59,630 nucleotides of DNA from Pirellulaceae bacterium (GCA_028280445.1 JANQLU010000141.1:1-59630); one strand, 5' to 3'; counted from the first letter of the stretch, positions 42,495-51,645 are shown. Program-made: numbers and translations. The notes: generated by a model not told the origin, from the sequence alone.

Positions 42495-44087
42495 TTACCT
42501 GCCGACGTTCAATCTCCGCAGGAACCCGAGAATTTTTTGACTGGTTGGTGTCAGTTTCGTTCGATTGAATTGGTCCCCCAATTTGCGGATCGCTTCGGCT
42601 TGCGTGGGATAAGGGTGAATGGTTGAGCCGATTTTTGCGAGACCAAGTCGATTGGTCATTGCCAGGGTGATTTCCGAAATCATATCACCTGCATTTTCAG
42701 CCACGACGGTTGCTCCGACGATTTGATCCGTCCCTTTCTTGCAATGCACTTTGACAAAACCTTCGTCGTTGCCTTCGAGAATTGCCCGATCAACGTGTTC
42801 CAAAGACTGGACGTAGGTGTCGATTTCGACGCCGTTTTCGTTTGCTTGCTGCGGGTAGATTCCAACATGAGCGATTTCAGGGGATGTGTAAGTTGCCCAA
42901 GGAATCACTAAATCACTCGCTTTCTTTTTGCCAAACGGACCGACGGCAAATAAAGCGTTTTGAATCACAATTCTGGCTTGAAAATCTGCCGCATGAGTAA
43001 ATTTGTATTTCGAACAAACATCACCGGCTGCAAAAATGCGACGATTGGTAGTTTGCAAATAGTCGTTCACTTTGACACCACTACGGTCGTATTCCACCTG
43101 AACTGCTTCGAGATTCAACCCGTCCGTATTCGGAGCTCGGCCAACGGCGATTAATAATTGGTCGACCTGAATATCAAAATCTTTGCCATTTTGTTTTCCT
43201 TGTAAACGAATCTGGTTGCCGTCTGTTTGACTGATGGCGAGATCGGTCGTTTTAAAAATCGGATTGACGCCGTCACGTTCGAATTGCCGCTGGACGATCG
43301 CCGCCGCTTCCGGGTCTTCGCGTGTAAGGATGTGGTCGCCTCTTTCAAACAAATAGACCTCGCTGCCAAAACGAGCAAAAGCCTGTGCCATTTCACTGCC
43401 AATTGGACCACTGCCAACAATGCCAAAACGTCGAGGAAGTTCGGTTAGTGAAAACAGCGATTCATTCGTCAAATAATCGACGGCGTCCAAACCAGGTATT
43501 TGCGGTGCTGCGGCGCGGGCACCGGCGGCAATCACCGCTTTTTTGAATGGCAGCTGTTGCGTTGCACCATCGGCTGTTGTGACAGAGATGTTTTGGTCAT
43601 CGACAAAACTTGCGTCGCCAAAAAACACGTCGACACCCAAATCGGTAAATCGTTTTGCCGAGTCGGCAGGGCTAATATGGGCACGTTTGGAACGCATGCG
43701 CTCCATCGCTTTTGCAAAATCAGCTGATGTTCCGTCGGGAACATCGATTCCAAATCGAGCAGCGTCCCGAACGGCTGCCGCAATTCGAGCTGCGCCAATG
43801 ATTCCTTTGGACGGGACACAGCCAACATTGAGGCAATCGCCACCCATCAATTCGCGTTCGATCAATGCAACACGAGCGCCCAGCCCGGCGGCTCCGGCGG
43901 CGGTTACCAAACCAGCGGTACCGGCGCCGATGACGACTAGATGATACGGTTGCTCAGGAGTTGGGTTTTTCCATTGCGGCGGATGAACATTTTCTTCCAA
44001 TTGGCGATTGAATTGATCAAACGGTTGGAGTTGACGAATTTTTTCAGCTTGCATTTGAGTTTCGATCGATGCGGTTTTGGAATTCAT
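42495..44087 (-). CDS. FAD/NAD(P)-dependent disulfide oxidoreductase, mercuric-reductase-like
   Basis: A 530-residue flavoprotein of the pyridine nucleotide-disulfide oxidoreductase family. The FAD Rossmann motif is VVIGAGTAGLVTAAGAA; the redox disulfide is CLNVGC; the NAD(P) motif is FGIVGSGPIGSEMAQAF; the second FAD motif is RIFAAGDVC; the C-terminal HPYPTQAEAIRKL resembles the His-Glu dyad of MerA and dihydrolipoamide dehydrogenase. No merR or merT is nearby and the pair of C-terminal Cys of MerA is absent, so mercury reduction is unlikely. ATG 44087 is preferred over TTG 44105. Confidence 0.88.
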   Translation of the reverse strand: MNSKTASIETQMQAEKIRQLQPFDQFNRQLEENVHPPQWKNPTPEQPYHLVVIGAGTAGLVTAAGAAGLGARVALIERELMGGDCLNVGCVPSKGIIGAARIAAAVRDAARFGIDVPDGTSADFAKAMERMRSKRAHISPADSAKRFTDLGVDVFFGDASFVDDQNISVTTADGATQQLPFKKAVIAAGARAAAPQIPGLDAVDYLTNESLFSLTELPRRFGIVGSGPIGSEMAQAFARFGSEVYLFERGDHILTREDPEAAAIVQRQFERDGVNPIFKTTDLAISQTDGNQIRLQGKQNGKDFDIQVDQLLIAVGRAPNTDGLNLEAVQVEYDRSGVKVNDYLQTTNRRIFAAGDVCSKYKFTHAADFQARIVIQNALFAVGPFGKKKASDLVIPWATYTSPEIAHVGIYPQQANENGVEIDTYVQSLEHVDRAILEGNDEGFVKVHCKKGTDQIVGATVVAENAGDMISEITLAMTNRLGLAKIGSTIHPYPTQAEAIRKLGDQFNRTKLTPTSQKILGFLRRLNVGR

Positions 44088-44354
44088 ATTGTTATCCGTT
44101 TTCAAAGAAATACCATCACGATTGCTGGCAAGGCCGACTGCCAGATTTGCGGGCTTTCATTGAGCAAGTCATATCACGCATCTGACGCGGCAGGGATGAA
44201 CAGCTTACAGATCGTCACCCATCGTTTTCCAGCGGATTGGCTGATATTGGCGGGTTATGAGAATTCTGTAAGGCTTGGAACGTTGATTCGTCATTCCGTA
44301 GATCGTTGACTTTTTGTAAGCCTGTCTATATCCGAATCAAATTGACGGAACGAA

Positions 44355-45203
44355 ATGATGAGATATTCGCGAATTGCTGCCGGCCTGATTTCTTTGGCTC
44401 CCATGTTTTTGTGGATCGGAAAAGCCGACGCACAAAAAGTCACTTTGGGACAGCGTGTTGACGCAAACCGGCGAATCGCGATGGACAAAATTGATCACTC
44501 GGTTTGGAACGCTTTGCTGAAAAAATATGTCGACCAGCGAGGCCAAGTGAACTACGCCGCGTTGAAAGCGTCGCGTGTTGATTCGCAGCGACTGGATCAA
44601 TATATCAATATATTGTCCACCGCTAGTTTGACAAAACCGGCCAAGCGGGCAGGACAATTGGCGTATTGGATTAACGCCTACAACGCAGTAACGGTCAAAG
44701 GCATCCTCAGACACTATCCCACCAAGTCGATTCGCAACCATACATCAAAACTCGGCGGTTACAACATCTGGAAACATCTGCTGCTGACCGTAGGGGACCG
44801 CACCATCTCACTGGATGCAATCGAGCATCAAGTGCTGCGAAAAATGAATGAACCCAGAATTCATTTTGCGATCGTCTGCGCTTCGTTTAGCTGTCCACGA
44901 TTGTTAAACGAAGCTTACACGGCTGAGCGGCTTGAAAAACAACTGGTTGCCAACACCAAGGACTTTTTTGCCAACAAAAATAATTTTCAATACGACGTTC
45001 GAGCCAGACAATTTAAATTGTCGGCGATTTTAGATTGGTTCGGCAATGATTTTGGCCACAATCAGGCCGAACGACTCAAAGCGATCGCTCCGTATCTGCC
45101 GACGCGACAAGCGTACACGGCAGCAATAAACAATTCGGTCAGTGTCCGACATTTGAAATATGACTGGAGTTTGAATGAGCAGAAAAAATCGCTGAAGAAA
45201 TAA
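44355..45203 (+). CDS. Secreted DUF547 domain protein
   Basis: A 282-residue exported protein. A signal peptide starts MMRYSRIAAGLISLAPM and probably ends at ADAQ. The rest matches the DUF547 pattern: YWINAYNAVTVKGILRHYPTKSIRN, HFAIVCASFSCPRLLNEAYTAERL, and the ending HLKYDWSLNEQ. DUF547 proteins are widespread in Gram-negative bacteria and their role is unresolved. It is monocistronic and ends in a good terminator. A short AT-rich inverted repeat lies between stop and terminator. Confidence 0.88.
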   Translation: MMRYSRIAAGLISLAPMFLWIGKADAQKVTLGQRVDANRRIAMDKIDHSVWNALLKKYVDQRGQVNYAALKASRVDSQRLDQYINILSTASLTKPAKRAGQLAYWINAYNAVTVKGILRHYPTKSIRNHTSKLGGYNIWKHLLLTVGDRTISLDAIEHQVLRKMNEPRIHFAIVCASFSCPRLLNEAYTAERLEKQLVANTKDFFANKNNFQYDVRARQFKLSAILDWFGNDFGHNQAERLKAIAPYLPTRQAYTAAINNSVSVRHLKYDWSLNEQKKSLKK

Positions 45204-45251
45204 TTGCAACAGCAAGTTTTAGTTTGAGGTAAAAACTAAAATTGAACTGCG

Positions 45252-45288
45252 AAGACCACGAATCTCACCTTTCGTGGTCTTTGTGTTT
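45252..45288 (+). terminator. Rho-independent terminator after the DUF547 gene
   Basis: AAGACCACGAA (45252-45262) pairs perfectly with TTCGTGGTCTT (45271-45281) around an 8-nt loop, followed by TGTGTTTG. The 3' U tract is short of ideal. A further inverted repeat AGTTTTAGTTT lies upstream (about 45215-45243). Confidence 0.75.
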
Positions 45289-45410
45289 GAATTGGGCAAC
45301 CATGGAAATGAACGAGGTTCACATTTCTTCGATTTTGTCGTGGTCTGGATCGAATTCGGACCTTGGATTACGTGGTTGGCCATCGAAGGTGCGATTCCGT
45401 ATTTTTCGGG

Positions 45411-45553
45411 TAGGGCCGGTTCCCACCGGCCGTTTTGTCGGATGGTAGTTGTGCCATAAGTATTGGGAGGACGGGACTTCGCGCTCGCGATTTTGATTGC
45501 AACGCTTATCGCACCGCTACCCATCCAATCGGCCGGTGGGAACCGGCCCTACG
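45411..45553. repeat. Separated inverted A repeats
   Basis: An A arm (45411-45432) and its inverted partner (45532-45553) are separated by about 100 bp, with a B-like fragment CTTCGCGCTCGCGATTTT between them. The remainder of 45204-45711 holds only the terminator and shows no gene. Confidence 0.85.
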
Positions 45554-45711
45554 TTGAACATCCCTTGTTTTTTGGTGTTTTTGTACCTCAACTACCTCAA
45601 AAACATGTGTAAGGATCTCCTTGGATTTGCGTCGATACTGGGTCATCGGCGGTTTATTGAATCCTACGGGAGCAATAGAATTTGCTTTTTGCCTAATTCC
45701 GGTTTTCATTG

Positions 45712-45969
45712 ATGGACGCAAACGAACCCAACTTGATATCGTTGTTTCGTCGCTGTTTCGAGTGGCCGGTGATCAGGCGCGCGTTAATCATGTCGGCGAT
45801 CGTTGGCGTGGTTTTGGTATCTATCAATCACGGCGATTGCATTTGCTCTGGAAATTTCGATAGAAAGTGTTGGATTCAGTCAGGATTGACATTTTTGGTG
45901 CCTTACACGGTGTCCACCATATCCAGTGTCCTGGCACTTTCCTGTAATCGTTCAACAGAATCGAGCTAA
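45712..45969 (+). CDS. NrtS-like small membrane protein (nitrate/nitrite transport type)
   Basis: An 85-residue membrane protein with two hydrophobic helices. The sequence RALIMSAIVGVVLVSINHGDCI and WIQSGLTFLVPYTVSTISSV matches the pattern I associate with NrtS: a basic start, a helix ending in IN-HGD, and a second helix holding F/Y-LVPY-x-VST. NrtS is described in cyanobacteria as a nitrate/nitrite transporter made of short subunits. No nitrate reductase or nitrate regulator lies near, so the substrate here is unproved. ATG 45712 is preferred to TTG 45709. It precedes the ECF sigma gene by 72 bp. Confidence 0.72.
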   Translation: MDANEPNLISLFRRCFEWPVIRRALIMSAIVGVVLVSINHGDCICSGNFDRKCWIQSGLTFLVPYTVSTISSVLALSCNRSTESS

Positions 45970-46041
45970 CGCTTTGTCAAACTTGTAGATATTGCGATAA
46001 TGTTTTGATGATTTAGATTCTCCAACTTTTCACTGATTGTT

Positions 46042-46620
46042 ATGTCTGAATTGAATCCCGAAGTTTGGGTGGATGAATACGGCGATTATCTGTTTCGCTA
46101 TGCGTATTCGCGATTACGAGACTCGAACGCCGCGGAAGAAGTTGTCCAGGAAACTTTTCTGGCAGGTGTGAGATATTCCGAACAATTTGCTGGTCGTGGT
46201 TCGGAGCAAGGATGGTTGATCGGCATTTTGAAACGGAAAATCATCGACTATGTTCGCTTGCGTAATAAACACAACAAAGCGGCGCCGTACGAAGATGAGC
46301 ATGACCCGTCGGCTCAATTGTTTGATGAGATGGGGAATTGGAAGCCGGGTGCTATCAACTGGTCGCCAGAACCTGGGCAAAAAATTGAGATGGCCGAACT
46401 CAAGGACGTCGTGCAAGACTGCTTGAAAACGTTGCCGCAGGGGCAAGCCGATGTGTTCGTGTTGAGTGTGATGGAAGAAATGGACTCTGATGATATTTGC
46501 CGAGAGCTCGGTATTTCGCCGTCAAACATGTGGGTGCGGATGCACCGCGCCCGATTGGGTTTGGCAAAATGCGTTGGTTCAAAATGGCACGTCGATGACG
46601 AGGTGAAACAAAATGTCTGA
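46042..46620 (+). CDS. ECF-type RNA polymerase sigma factor
   Basis: A 192-residue ECF sigma factor. Region 2 shows YLFRYAYSRLRDSNAAEEVVQETFLAGV and GWLIGILKRKIIDYVR; region 4 is ADVFVLSVMEEMDSDDICRELGISPSNMWVRMHRARLGLAKCV, a clear helix-turn-helix. The stop (46620) overlaps the kinase ATG 46613 by 8 bp, so the two genes are coupled. It is more typical of bacterial ECF in general than the sigma gene at 6878, which has a shorter linker. The target regulon is not visible. Confidence 0.93.
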   Translation: MSELNPEVWVDEYGDYLFRYAYSRLRDSNAAEEVVQETFLAGVRYSEQFAGRGSEQGWLIGILKRKIIDYVRLRNKHNKAAPYEDEHDPSAQLFDEMGNWKPGAINWSPEPGQKIEMAELKDVVQDCLKTLPQGQADVFVLSVMEEMDSDDICRELGISPSNMWVRMHRARLGLAKCVGSKWHVDDEVKQNV

Positions 46621-48700
46621 TCAAAGAATTGCTGAATTGATTTCCAAATCACTGCGTCACGAGATTTCACCGGATGAATCGGTCATTCTCGAAAACCTGG
46701 GTGAAGAGGACGTCGAATCGCAGAAATTCGCCGAATTGTCCAAGTTGATTCAGCAATCGGTCCAGGGAGACGTTGCAATGAACTCTCCAGAACGAGAAAC
46801 AAAAAAAGGGTTAACGAAAGACGCCATTGCCCGTCTCAAAAAATCGGTTTCCAATGCCGTGCGTGAAAAATTGAGCCTCTCGGATGCAGGTTTGATTGAT
46901 TCCAGTATTTCCGCAACGCCGAACACGCTGGATTTGCCGAAAACCGAAACATCCGTCGAAGAAAACACACGGCAATTGATGTCACGTTTTCAATTGATTC
47001 GTCGATTGGGTCAAGGAGGTTTGGGAAATGTTTGGCTGGCCCGCGATGAAAAACTGAAACGCAATGTTGCGATCAAAGAGCTGCGTCCCGAGGCACTCGA
47101 ATCGCCCAAAGCATGGCAACGATTTCATCGCGAAGCAGAAATTACGGGTCAATTGGAACATCCCAATGTTGTGCCGTTGTATCAATTTGGCACGAATTCT
47201 AAAACTGGCGAGCCGTTTTATGCGATGCGATTTGTTGGAAAACGTTCGCTGGCGGATGCGATTGTGGAATTTCATGATCAAGTCGAAGCGGGCCAGTCAT
47301 GTCATCTCGGTTTGCATCGATTGTTGTCGGTGTTTCTCGATATCTGTCAAGCGATCGCTTATGCCCACTCGCGCGGCGTCGTCCACCGCGATTTGAAACC
47401 TGAAAACGTGGCTTTGGACAATTTTGGTCAAGTGATTGTGCTCGACTGGGGATTGGCCAAAGTGATGGAAGACAGCGAGTTGTCGATGAAAATGTCCAAT
47501 GAGTTTCGAATGGGCGACTCGACCCTGTTGACTCAAACCATGGAAGGCGATGTGGTGGGGACTCCGCTGTACATGGCACCCGAACAGGCCATGGGTGATC
47601 TCGACAAAATTGATCACAAAACGGATGTTTATGGATTGGGAGCGATTTTGTTTTCGATTTTGACTGGCAAAGCGCCGCATGAACTAAGCGTGTCCGGTGT
47701 CAAAAAAGAAATCAAAGAAATTCTTAAAATTATCGCCAATGCCGAAGCACCGAGCCTGAGAGATTTCGCCAAATGCGCTCCGGCAGAGTTGGAAGAGATT
47801 TGCAGCAGGGCGATGGCACGAAAACGTCATTTGCGATTCGAGTCCGTGCAAGAGTTGGCCGATGCCGTCGAAACCTGGATGGCTGGACAGAGCTCGAAAA
47901 AATCGGAATACGACGCGATGCGAATGGAAGGCCGCGAGTTGCGCGCGGAGATGCAATCTTATGTCGGCAATCTGGAACGCAACGCTCGTTTTGCTGCGGG
48001 ACTGCCGCCAATCGAACAATTGATGCAAGTGACCACGGACGAAGACTTAACCGTTTGGCGCGAACGACTCGCATCGATTTTCCGCGGAATGCTGCAAGCC
48101 AATCCGGACTATCAAAATATTGTTTATAGCAAGGTCGATGGCGATAAATTCAGCGAGTTGGTTCGTGTCGAACGCCACGGTGGTGATTCCAGCAGTTTGC
48201 GAGTTGTTCCCAAAAGCCGTTTGCGTTCAGACGTAACCAGTGAATACATGAATTCACTGATTGAACAAAAACCTGAGGAAGTCTTGACGTCGCTCGTTTG
48301 TGATCCGATGTGCCAGCGTGACAAAAATTGCAAGGACACGGTTGGATTGCTGTCCGGAGTACCGGTCTACGATAGTCGCACGGAAGATGTTTTCGGTGTC
48401 GTCATGATCAATTGCGACGTCGATAAATTACTTCGTCGGCAAATGACGCGGCGAACGACCGCGGACGAATTGGTCGTGGCCTGTGATATTTTCCATATCA
48501 TGATGCATACAAAATCGGGGCAGATTTCCGACGAAACGCTGTCAAAGCGTGTCGCAGACCAGGCTCCTCATTTCTTGCCAGCCGTCGAACACTTGCAAAC
48601 CGAATCGGAATTCATTGATACGACCAATTCGGATATTTACGGTGCGCGGCTTTGGTTTATCCCCAATCAGCATGGGATCATGTATTTGTTAAAACGCTGA
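46613..48700 (+). CDS. Soluble Ser/Thr protein kinase with C-terminal sensor-like domain
   Basis: A 695-residue protein with no membrane helix. Residues 1-120 are helical and charged. The Hanks-type kinase covers about 126-440: GQGGLG, K155, HRDLKPEN with D260, and DWG (278-280) in place of DFG, then GTPLYMAPEQ. The C-terminal about 220 residues look like a GAF/PAS-type sensor (VGLLSGVPVYDSRTEDVFGVVMINCDV) and include Cys near 563, 567 and 573 (CDPMCQRDKNC), which could bind a metal or sense redox state; this is inferred. Overlap with the ECF sigma gene shows they act together. It lacks the zinc finger and TPRs of the other kinase. Confidence 0.92.
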   Translation: MSDQRIAELISKSLRHEISPDESVILENLGEEDVESQKFAELSKLIQQSVQGDVAMNSPERETKKGLTKDAIARLKKSVSNAVREKLSLSDAGLIDSSISATPNTLDLPKTETSVEENTRQLMSRFQLIRRLGQGGLGNVWLARDEKLKRNVAIKELRPEALESPKAWQRFHREAEITGQLEHPNVVPLYQFGTNSKTGEPFYAMRFVGKRSLADAIVEFHDQVEAGQSCHLGLHRLLSVFLDICQAIAYAHSRGVVHRDLKPENVALDNFGQVIVLDWGLAKVMEDSELSMKMSNEFRMGDSTLLTQTMEGDVVGTPLYMAPEQAMGDLDKIDHKTDVYGLGAILFSILTGKAPHELSVSGVKKEIKEILKIIANAEAPSLRDFAKCAPAELEEICSRAMARKRHLRFESVQELADAVETWMAGQSSKKSEYDAMRMEGRELRAEMQSYVGNLERNARFAAGLPPIEQLMQVTTDEDLTVWRERLASIFRGMLQANPDYQNIVYSKVDGDKFSELVRVERHGGDSSSLRVVPKSRLRSDVTSEYMNSLIEQKPEEVLTSLVCDPMCQRDKNCKDTVGLLSGVPVYDSRTEDVFGVVMINCDVDKLLRRQMTRRTTADELVVACDIFHIMMHTKSGQISDETLSKRVADQAPHFLPAVEHLQTESEFIDTTNSDIYGARLWFIPNQHGIMYLLKR

Positions 48701-48723
48701 CGACCGATATCCGCTGCATTGAT

Positions 48724-48993
48724 TAGGGCCGGTTCCCACCGGCCAATTCAATAAAACGGCCGGTGGGAACCGGCCCTACTCTAACGTGGTTTCGTGGATT
48801 GTCTCACAAGGGTTTGAAGCAAACCATGAAAATTTCCTCTGGCGTTTGGGCGTGATTGATTAAGCAAAAAATCATAACCCGAAGCGTGAGCGAGGGACCG
48901 CGTTTTCCTGCACATCTGCGCGGTTGCGGTCCCTCGCTCACGCTTCGGGTTATGATTGAAACAGTTGGATTGGCCGGTGGGAACCGGCCCTAC
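48724..48993. repeat. A, B and A palindromic repeats after the second kinase gene
   Basis: An A inverted pair (48724-48779), a long B inverted pair (48870-48957, arms CCCGAAGCGTGAGCGAGGGA and complement, nearly perfect) and one further A arm (48972-48993). Bases 48994-49233 show no gene and hold the promoter region of the next gene. Confidence 0.9.
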
Positions 48994-49233
48994 TGTTCAC
49001 GAATCGTCCATTTTCAGAAGACGTTGGGTGAGTCGCTCTGTTGAACACAACACCTGTTTCATCGAAAGGTTTTGTTATAGCTAACTGAATGCTGAAATTT
49101 TTCGCTAAATATTTTATTTTCGAAATTGATAAAACAGATAAAGCGGCACTTCGATCGCAGCATGTTTTTGGTGCTCTCCAGATTTTCTGTATAATCAACG
49201 TTGTTACCAAAACCGAAATCTTGAGGTGAGTTT

Positions 49234-50310
49234 GTGAAACGACGTTCATTTCTTGCTGGTTCAGCCGCTGCTGCCGGTTTAACATTCTCGCCTGATTTCA
49301 CTCAACTCGCTTTCGGAAAAGAACGTGTCAAAAGTGCGAGTGAGTTGGTCACCGCGCGAACTCGTAAAGCGATTGCCCGTGGCCTCACTTATTTGAAGTC
49401 CAAACAGGTGCGTTCGGGGCGTTACAAAGGTGCGTTTGGGACAAATGGGTACGCCAGCGGCGTGGCAGTCACAGCTTTGGCGGGAATGGCGTTTATGTGT
49501 AACGGATCGACGCCGTTCAGCGGACCTTATGCGCGCAACATCCGCGAATGCACCAGATACATTTTGAGTTGTGTCAACAAAGATGGCTACATCGCGCAAA
49601 AAAATGAGAGAATGTCGTCCAACATGTATGGCCATGGCTACGCGATGTTGTATCTGACACAGGTTTACGGCATGTCCAGCAGCTCGGAGTTGGAGAAAAA
49701 ATTGAAGCTTGCTGTCGATATGACTTGCAAAGTGCAGAATTCTGCGGGTGGATGGCGTTATCAACCGCGACCTTACGACGCCGATTTATCGATTACTGTT
49801 TGCCAAATTATGGCGCTGCGTGCGGCTCACAATGCTGGAATTTTTGTGCCTTCCAAAATCAAAAAGAAGGCGCAGGAATATATCGAGAAAAGTCAGCGGA
49901 GTGATGGAAGTTTCAGTTACACGTTGCGCGGCGGACGCCGAACGGTCGCTTTGGCCGCCGCTGGTGTGGTTTCGTATTACAGTGCCGGTATTTATGAAGG
50001 CAAGAAAATCGACTCGGCGCTCAAGTGGATTATGGATCGCCGACCTGGGCGTGCATCGAGGAGCGTTGTCAGCCCGATGAATTATTACTACGCGCACTAC
50101 TATGCCGTTCAAGCGATGTGGCATGCACAAATCCAGCACCCCGATTATTGGAACACATGGTATCCCGCAATTCGCGACGAACTGTTGGACAAAAAACGAC
50201 ATTCCAATGGCACTTGGCCAGACTCACGAGTGGGGCCGGAATTTGGAACGGCAATGGCGTGCATTATTTTGCAAATACCATACAACTACTTGCCAATTTT
50301 TGCACCCTAG
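49234..50310 (+). CDS. Tat-exported prenyltransferase/squalene-oxidase-repeat protein
   Basis: A 358-residue protein. The GTG start follows GAGGTGAG and begins MKRRSFLAGSAAAAG, a twin-arginine-type signal (RRSFL). The mature part contains repeated helical units of the prenyltransferase/squalene-cyclase alpha-toroid type: GLTYLKSKQVRSGRYKGAFG, YILSCVNKDGYIAQ, SAGGWRYQPRPYDADLSITVCQIMALRAAHNAG, YIEKSQRSDGSFSY. The DxDD catalytic motif of true squalene-hopene cyclase is not seen; DADLS is the nearest. Many planctomycetes have such exported toroids of unknown function. It is monocistronic. Confidence 0.85.
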   Translation: MKRRSFLAGSAAAAGLTFSPDFTQLAFGKERVKSASELVTARTRKAIARGLTYLKSKQVRSGRYKGAFGTNGYASGVAVTALAGMAFMCNGSTPFSGPYARNIRECTRYILSCVNKDGYIAQKNERMSSNMYGHGYAMLYLTQVYGMSSSSELEKKLKLAVDMTCKVQNSAGGWRYQPRPYDADLSITVCQIMALRAAHNAGIFVPSKIKKKAQEYIEKSQRSDGSFSYTLRGGRRTVALAAAGVVSYYSAGIYEGKKIDSALKWIMDRRPGRASRSVVSPMNYYYAHYYAVQAMWHAQIQHPDYWNTWYPAIRDELLDKKRHSNGTWPDSRVGPEFGTAMACIILQIPYNYLPIFAP

Positions 50311-50355
50311 GTATAGGTAGCGTTGATTAAATTGGAAAAGACATGAATTTGAACT

Positions 50356-50395
50356 GAGCGGCAGGCGCTCACAATTAATCAACACTCCTAACCGC
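50356..50395. repeat. Short D repeat
   Basis: A shortened D element: GAGCGGCAGGCGCTCACAAT, then TAATCAACACTCCTAACCGCC. It shares its linker with those at 11145 and 39773. Confidence 0.75.
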
Positions 50396-50500
50396 CAATT
50401 GGTTCGGGTTTCGATTTACTCAATGAATCGGGAATCAGATTGACGAGTCGAAACAGCTGTGTAACATTTCCGTTTTTATCAAACGATTTTCTCAACGTCC

Positions 50501-50923
50501 GTGCTGCAAAAAACTTCTTTGACAATCCGTGTTCTGTTCAGCTTGATGTTTATCGGCGCTGGTATTAGCAAAGCATTTTTTTTTGACGAATTCGCACAGT
50601 CCGTGAGCGACTTTGGCATTGTCTGGGATCCCGCTGTTCGCACTTTTGCCGTTGCTGTTTGTATTGCGGAAATCGTTGGCGGGATCGGTTTGCTGCTTAA
50701 CATTCGGCTGTCACTGGGTTTGCTGAGCGTAATGCTGGTCTGTTTCATTGCAGCGCTGATCTACGGAAAAATCCTAGGCCTGGATATCGATTGCGGGTGT
50801 TTTGGACCGGCATACCGAGTAGGCCTTTTGACTCAAATCGTCATAGATGCGATTATTTTAGTTGGCTTGTGTTTCGTCTATTGGACGGGACGTACTCACT
50901 CAACTCAGGTATCAAAAGATTAA
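50501..50923 (+). CDS. MauE/DoxX-like redox membrane protein
   Basis: A 140-residue, four-helix membrane protein. Helices lie near residues 10-30, 40-65, 69-90 and 103-125; the loop before the last helix has LDIDCGCFG, the typical CxC motif of MauE/DoxX-related proteins that act with periplasmic thiol chemistry. GTG 50501 begins the frame; no better start is visible. It is followed after 1 bp by a rhodanese-like lipoprotein, so the pair probably performs a sulfur or disulfide-transfer step in the periplasm. The partner of the system, such as a thioredoxin-like protein, is not in the window. Confidence 0.82.
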   Translation: MLQKTSLTIRVLFSLMFIGAGISKAFFFDEFAQSVSDFGIVWDPAVRTFAVAVCIAEIVGGIGLLLNIRLSLGLLSVMLVCFIAALIYGKILGLDIDCGCFGPAYRVGLLTQIVIDAIILVGLCFVYWTGRTHSTQVSKD

Positions 50924-50924
50924 C

Positions 50925-51434
50925 ATGTCGACTCGATTTTTTGGCTTTTTGGCTTTCGTCTTTCTTTTCACAGCGGGCTGCGGAACGAACAAATTTCAAC
51001 AGGAAGTGAAAACCGAAGAAGCGGCAATGAAGCTGCATCGGGAAACCGTCGCTGGGAAATACGAACTCATTTCGACGAGCGATCTGAAGAAACTGTTGGA
51101 TTCTGACAAAGAAATTATCTTGGTCGACGCTATGCCAGCCGAAAGCAGTTACAACAAAGGCCACATTGCCGGTGCCGTCAATTTTGATTTTCCCAAGGAA
51201 GTGATGGAGTCGTGGGACGAAAAAACGATGGGAAAACGAACCAAACAGGACTACGCGAAAGTCTTGGGCGACGACAAATCAAAAACAGTGGTTGTCTATT
51301 GCGGTTTCGTCAAATGCGCACGATCCCACAACGCAGCGATCTACGCCATGGAGTTAGGATTTACCGACGTGAAACGATACCCCGGCGGTATTCATGCATG
51401 GCGCGGTGCCGGAAACGCGTTGACGACTGAGTGA
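50925..51434 (+). CDS. Rhodanese-like domain lipoprotein
   Basis: A 169-residue protein. ATG 50925 starts a lipoprotein signal, FLFTAGC being the lipobox. The rhodanese domain begins about residue 50 (ELISTSDLKKLLDSDKEIILVDAMP) and ends with the active-site region VVYCGFVKCARSHNAA, holding two Cys in C-x4-C-x2-S arrangement, and RYPGGIHAWRGAG. Rhodaneses carry sulfane sulfur on the first Cys. The outer or inner membrane anchor and the MauE-like partner point to periplasmic sulfur transfer. It is translationally adjacent to the MauE-like gene. Confidence 0.88.
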   Translation: MSTRFFGFLAFVFLFTAGCGTNKFQQEVKTEEAAMKLHRETVAGKYELISTSDLKKLLDSDKEIILVDAMPAESSYNKGHIAGAVNFDFPKEVMESWDEKTMGKRTKQDYAKVLGDDKSKTVVVYCGFVKCARSHNAAIYAMELGFTDVKRYPGGIHAWRGAGNALTTE

Positions 51435-51473
51435 GTTTGTAAATTGGGGCGGCGATATTCGGGAGGACCAATC

Positions 51474-51645
51474 CGGGAGGGCGAGGCTCCTGCCGAGCCG
51501 TATCTCGTGAGCGGCAAGGCGCTAGCCACTGGTTTCGGTTCGTTAGCGCTTCGAACCGGCGGCTAGCGCCTTGCCGCTCACGGGTGGCATTGTCCATGGC
51601 TGGGAACTCGTCCCAATACGGCTCGGCAGGAGCCTCGCCCTCCCG
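51474..51645. repeat. Complete composite C-D-C nested palindrome
   Basis: Outer C arms (51474-51500 and 51619-51645, 27 bp each, exact inverted copies) surround an inner D inverted pair (51507-51581). It sits between convergent genes and is the best preserved composite. Nothing else is visible in 51435-51672. Confidence 0.93.

Noticed and set aside
42495..44087. Mercury resistance gene merA
   Set aside because: No merR, merT or merP nearby and the C-terminal Cys pair of MerA is missing.
51474..51645. CRISPR array from repeated motifs
   Set aside because: Repeats are inverted, nested and irregularly spaced; there are no uniform spacers and no cas genes.
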